The translations under genes were made by a program, and so were the position numbers. From NCBI GenBank assembly GCA_022661535.1, contig JAKULF010000008.1:1488001-1552000 (forward strand): a stretch of DNA of 64,000 nt, in the 5' to 3' direction. Of this stretch, positions 60,142-64,000 are shown in pieces. Every line of letters starts with the position of its first letter. The stretch's first letter is position 1. The notes under the pieces are model-generated. The model did no database searches. It saw only the letters and a list, made by a program, of their open reading frames with translations, and was not told where the DNA came from. Origin of the DNA: Eutypa lata. Its lineage: Eukaryota; Ascomycota; Sordariomycetes; Xylariales; Diatrypaceae.

Positions 60142-60927
60142 TGTTCGCTAAGATGAAGAAGCTATGGACATGTTAGCATGCAAGTCATATATATGATGAT
60201 TCATTTGAGCGTAGCTGTTTTCCGGTTGTTTCATTTATTCAGATTGCGAATCCTTAGTTCCACCACAATTGCCTCCATCCTAACCGAGGTGACATTGGAA
60301 CGAGACCCATGTGAGGATAATACCGACTGAGGAAATCTCTTCAGTTTAGACTACTACATACTATACAACCCTCACCTATTAAGGTCAGAAACTTGCAAAC
60401 CTAATTTAGTCTAACCAATTGAAAATGTTCACGATGCCTTTTGCTAAAAGGTCACCTAGACCGGGTACGGCTGGCATAGCTGGAATGAGTAGCTTAATAT
60501 GTAGTGAAACGAGCGAGAAGGTACTTGGCTCGAAGGAAGGAATTGTCTGAATACATACGTAGTTTTTATTTTGACAACACATCTACCGGCTCAATAATTA
60601 CTATTATTACTCAATGTGTTATTACCTGCGTGCGTCGTTTTCTAGATAGTGAATCATGTATAATGAAGCATGTTCCGCGTCAAGGTTAAGATATTACATA
60701 ACAATATTAGTAAAAACACCACGCAGATAAAAATATAGCTATGGAAATCGGTACAAATTTGGATATCATGGTATGTATTCACTATCTATTTCGTTCTCTC
60801 TGTTTCACGAACCTTTCTTAGCCAATAGTATTGTTGATAAAGACTATGAGCTAGGCTCGGTTAACGGTACTTGACAGAAATCAACAGCCGTCGCCTCCAT
60901 TATCAGGCGTGTGTATCGGTAGAGGAC
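60142..60927. other. intergenic between convergent genes
   Basis: No supported gene in about 790 nt. Confidence 0.5.
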
Positions 60928-61449
60928 TTATTCAACAGCCCATTGATTCTCCTGTCGAATCTTTTCCTCCTCTCCAGGTCCGAAGTCGGCGACAATACCA
61001 AATATATTCCGCATCTCCTCGGTGGACCTACCCTCGACGAGATTAGCAAGGTACCTGGAGCACCTCTCGAGAAGCAAATGAATCTCAAGGTAGTTGGCGG
61101 CCTTGGTGATCCCGGACAGCTCGTCCATCCCACCTGAGAAGAGAGCGACGTCCCAGTCAGGCATAGCCCGCGATTCTTCTTGAAATTCTTCTTCGAGCTT
61201 CGGCTCCTCGTCATCGCGATGATGTTCGCACCAGTCAAGGACCATTCGCAGGATGGGACCCGAGCATTCATCCACGGGAATAACCTCTGTTGTCTCCTCG
61301 TCCCCGAGATCGTTCAACATTTCATGGATGAGCGGGATGAAACGTCTCATGACTTCGTAGTCAACCACAAACTGAGTGCCGTCGTTGGCCTGAAGGGTAA
61401 CGAGGCGGGGATTGTCAGCACCATCGGAGTTAGTACTGGAAGCAGACAT
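60928..61449 (-). CDS. SKP1-like protein
   Basis: Single exon, 173 residues. The N-terminal BTB/POZ part (TLQANDGTQFVVDYEVMRRF, then NDLGDEE) and the WCEHHRDDEEP motif are hallmarks of Skp1, the adaptor linking F-box proteins to Cullin-1 in SCF ubiquitin ligases. The C-terminal helices also fit: DWDVALF, then ITKAANYLEIHLLL, STEEMRNIFGIV and a final ENQWA. Changes at usually fixed places (for example GGMDELSGI where LFELILAANYLDIK is typical) and no intron suggest a divergent paralogue rather than the essential SKP1. The upstream region up to 61560 contains the likely promoter. Confidence 0.83.
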   Translation of the reverse strand: MSASSTNSDGADNPRLVTLQANDGTQFVVDYEVMRRFIPLIHEMLNDLGDEETTEVIPVDECSGPILRMVLDWCEHHRDDEEPKLEEEFQEESRAMPDWDVALFSGGMDELSGITKAANYLEIHLLLERCSRYLANLVEGRSTEEMRNIFGIVADFGPGEEEKIRQENQWAVE

Positions 61450-63149
61450 CTTGGAGAGTATGTGGGTAAAGTTAGGTGGTTTTCTGACAGTTTATGAGAT
61501 ATGTTCCTATGAGGTGTTGTGTTTTGGATGATTTGGGAGGACTACTTACTCTAGTTGGGGTTTGGAATCCCCTTTAAGTATATGATTTCTCCCTGATGGC
61601 CCGAAGAATATCTTTTCCTTGAAATTGAACGACATGTTGGTTCTTGAGACACAATGTTTTGCATAAACAAAACAACTGTTCGTCAATATCACCCTAGGGC
61701 TTTCTCAACAGAAGGCTCTCTTTGTTCACACCTCCGACGAAGAAAGCTTGGATTATGAGTGACTAAGGATTTAATACTGCATTTACTGAGAAACAATACA
61801 ACGGGGGCGTCTTTGTGTTGGCGCCAACAACGGGGTTGGCTGCTTATTTGGCTAGAAAGAACAATAATAAAGCAATCTGCGCCGTTACTATAGTCAAGAT
61901 TAAACATATACTGTACACCATAGCAGTAGTACAAGAGCCAAGAAAAAGAAAGCTGTAATTTCTAGTACTAGGTAGAATCAAATACGTAAGACTAGGGTAT
62001 CGTCAGGAGGTAACTCCGTTAAATTCACTAGCTAACATCTTTCTTTCTAGGAATATACTGTATTAATTCACTGTGTCAAGCGAAAATAATTACAGCTGTA
62101 TTCTAATTACCACAGGTGACAGTTTCTACGCTTACAAGTTAAATGAAAATGATGTCTTAGTTAGCTCGCTGTAGGTGTCTTTACAAAAACAACATCAACA
62201 TATACATCACCATCCCTACCAATCAAAGATGTAAAATCAGTGAAACGATTATCAGCTACTCGCCTTCTACCCAACTGTTGTCTCCTTATCATCAACCTGA
62301 CTTCGCAATTTCCATTTGATGTTAACATATAGTTTAGTGTTACCAGCATCGTCATGCAACCTCACATTGTACAGTATGATATTAGGTATTTTCCGAGCTT
62401 AGTCATCTCACACTAAGCGGCGAGATAATAGATAGCAATGCCTTTGATTAGTAAATATGTCTCTCCCTATTCTCAGTTTCGAGGGGTTTGAGGTTGCATC
62501 AACAGGATTTTCAGCTGTAAGATGGCGTAAATTGCGATGCACACCACCGTCTCCTGCAGGCTAATCAATAGGCTCTCACTCTGCTTATCAAAGCCCCAGG
62601 GTTGCATGCGGTCCCGACAGATTGTGTACAATCCCCCCCTTCCCAATCCCAACAGCCAGGTTGTAGACTAGACGGGCCTGGAGCTGGTTTTGCCACGTTT
62701 TGGCGCTGCTTCTAATGAAACCTCCCTCCCTTCAAGCTGAGATCGGTGATATATATAGGTTTAAATAACTCTCAATCGATTGCTTAGGATTGCAGGTTTT
62801 TTTTGATCTGTTCCCTAAACACGATTCACATACTAACGCCATACGTGTCTCATCATGATGCTGACAATTGCAGGTGGTGGTATTGCAGTAAAGCCACAAT
62901 ACAGCATCCTGGATTCGGAGTTCTCGGGTGCATACGTTCAAGACACAGACACTATAAATATTCAGAGCCTGCTTCTGGTGTAACACCATTTGCATATCAG
63001 CTATTCCCCTAAGGTTGTATAAGAATCGAAGTGCATAACCTTACGAGGACCTGCTTGATGGAACCTTGGTTTGATTTTCCCTCACAGGCGTCCAAAATTT
63101 CCTTCAGTACTGCGTAAATATTCTACATTTGATATGAAATCAGCGCAAT
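61450..63149. other. intergenic
   Basis: About 1.7 kb with no supported gene. Confidence 0.5.
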
Positions 63150-64000
63150 ATGAGAAATGAAGCGGTTATTCCAGTCTGTTTATTTACAGGCTTATCATGC
63201 ATATCGGTAATTTTGCGCCTGTATGCTCGCCTGTTTTTAGTCGGGGGGCTCAAGGCAGACGACTACCTCATAACAGCATCATTTGTGAGTGTCATTCATT
63301 CCTTTGCCAACATGGCAACATATTTCCTAATGCGTATGACCATGACAGATGATATCACTTGGACACTTTATATCCCACTTGATATGTAAGTCGCTCTGGC
63401 TTAGATCAGAGATACGACTGTTGTTGATCCGATATAAACACAGCTTCTGCTACTGATAGTTTTGCCTATGCGCCTATTGTCCCCCGCACTCTCGATCAGC
63501 TCGCTGGCGATAAGGTATGATACTTCAACTTCCTCGTGGCTATCTGTCTGACCAATCCCCGTCTAGGCAACTTGGCTAGGCGCTTTGTTCTGGGGGATAT
63601 CTTCATCCTTATGCAAACTCTCGATTACCTGGCAGTACCGCCGATTGTTCCGAGTCGCCTGGATGAGACGCGTGTGCAATGTACTTATCGTTGTGACAAT
63701 CATTTTTGGTCTCTTCATGTTTCTTGGTAATCTCTTGGCATGTATGCCACCCCCCTTCCCATGGCATATTGGCATGGATAAGTGCGTCGATAGGTCTGTG
63801 GTTCAATACATGGTACGTTCTTATATTGGCATACTGTCAAAATAAGCCCCCCTAATTGCAATTTTGACCGCTGATATTCTTCCAGTATGTATTTTGTTAC
63901 TATTCGACATGGGCCCCCTCTATACATCAGCCTACCCACAGCGATATCTCGTAGAACATGAGCAAAATATCGCTCTTAGTTGCCATTACGATCATGTACA
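63150..64000 (+). pseudogene. PTH11/rhodopsin-type membrane protein, partial and possibly decayed
   Basis: The frame from 63150 gives VCLFTGLSCISVILRLYARLFLVGGLKADDYLI, reported here in pieces: a first hydrophobic helix, then RLYARLFLVGG and ADDYL, the signature of fungal PTH11-like seven-helix proteins. A later block at 63597-63830 (LCKLSITWQYRRLF, then two hydrophobic segments and CVDRSV) fits helices 3-5 of the same family. Between them the coding path is unclear: stops and weak splice signals occur, and expected helix 2 residues are poor. The gene runs off the right end. It may be an intact multi-intron gene I could not resolve, or a degraded copy. Confidence 0.45.

Noticed and set aside
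1..64000. CRISPR arrays, bacterial operons, riboswitches, rRNA genes
   Set aside because: None seen; the sequence is eukaryotic nuclear DNA.

Overview
The window is nuclear DNA of a filamentous ascomycete (Pezizomycotina). Genes are split by short GT-AG introns (about 50-125 nt), often with visible CTAAC or CTGAC-type branch sites. Genes lie on both strands without operons, and the proteins present (Zn2Cys6 factor, PTH11-like membrane protein, non-reducing polyketide synthase) are typical of that group. TACC/GGTA-rich spacers suggest Sordariomycetes, but that is only an impression. All exon structures below were worked out by hand from splice signals and protein family patterns.

The left third (1 to about 21.3 kb) is mainly housekeeping: the end of a GH78-like glycosidase, an Rtt107/Brc1-type BRCT protein, the ESCRT-II subunit Vps25, a BTB protein, the kinetochore subunit Ndc80, an OB-fold protein and an HNH-nuclease-domain protein. 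It is followed by a damaged Zn2Cys6 regulator, a probable peroxisomal alpha/beta hydrolase (C-terminal SKI) and a frame-broken phosphopantothenate-cysteine ligase.

The middle (21.3-33 kb) is mostly AT-rich, gene-poor DNA around a single seven-exon FAD monooxygenase gene (26.8-28.5 kb). It looks like decayed, possibly RIP-altered, repeat DNA. It carries a possible relic of a transcription factor at 25.5 kb.

From 33 to about 60 kb the window reads as a secondary-metabolite locus. A 2571-residue non-reducing PKS (SAT-KS-AT-PT-ACP-CMeT-hydrolase/TE) is followed by a DUF924 pseudogene, a J-domain protein, a divergent aspartyl-tRNA-synthetase-like gene, a 2-oxoglutarate/Fe(II)-oxygenase-fold gene without the usual cosubstrate arginine, an MFS exporter, a membrane-anchored heme-oxygenase-like diiron protein, a Dug3-type glutamine amidotransferase and an FMN-binding split-barrel protein. 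Inferred route: the PKS makes a C-methylated orsellinic-type acid, its hydrolase domain releases it, the FAD monooxygenase hydroxylates or dearomatises it, the two iron enzymes oxidise it further and the MFS protein exports it. The tRNA-synthetase-like protein would be either self-resistance or an aminoacylating tailoring enzyme. I see no prenyltransferase, terpene cyclase or P450 in the window. Cluster limits cannot be fixed from sequence alone.

The right end holds a SKP1-like gene and a truncated, possibly decayed PTH11/rhodopsin-type membrane protein.
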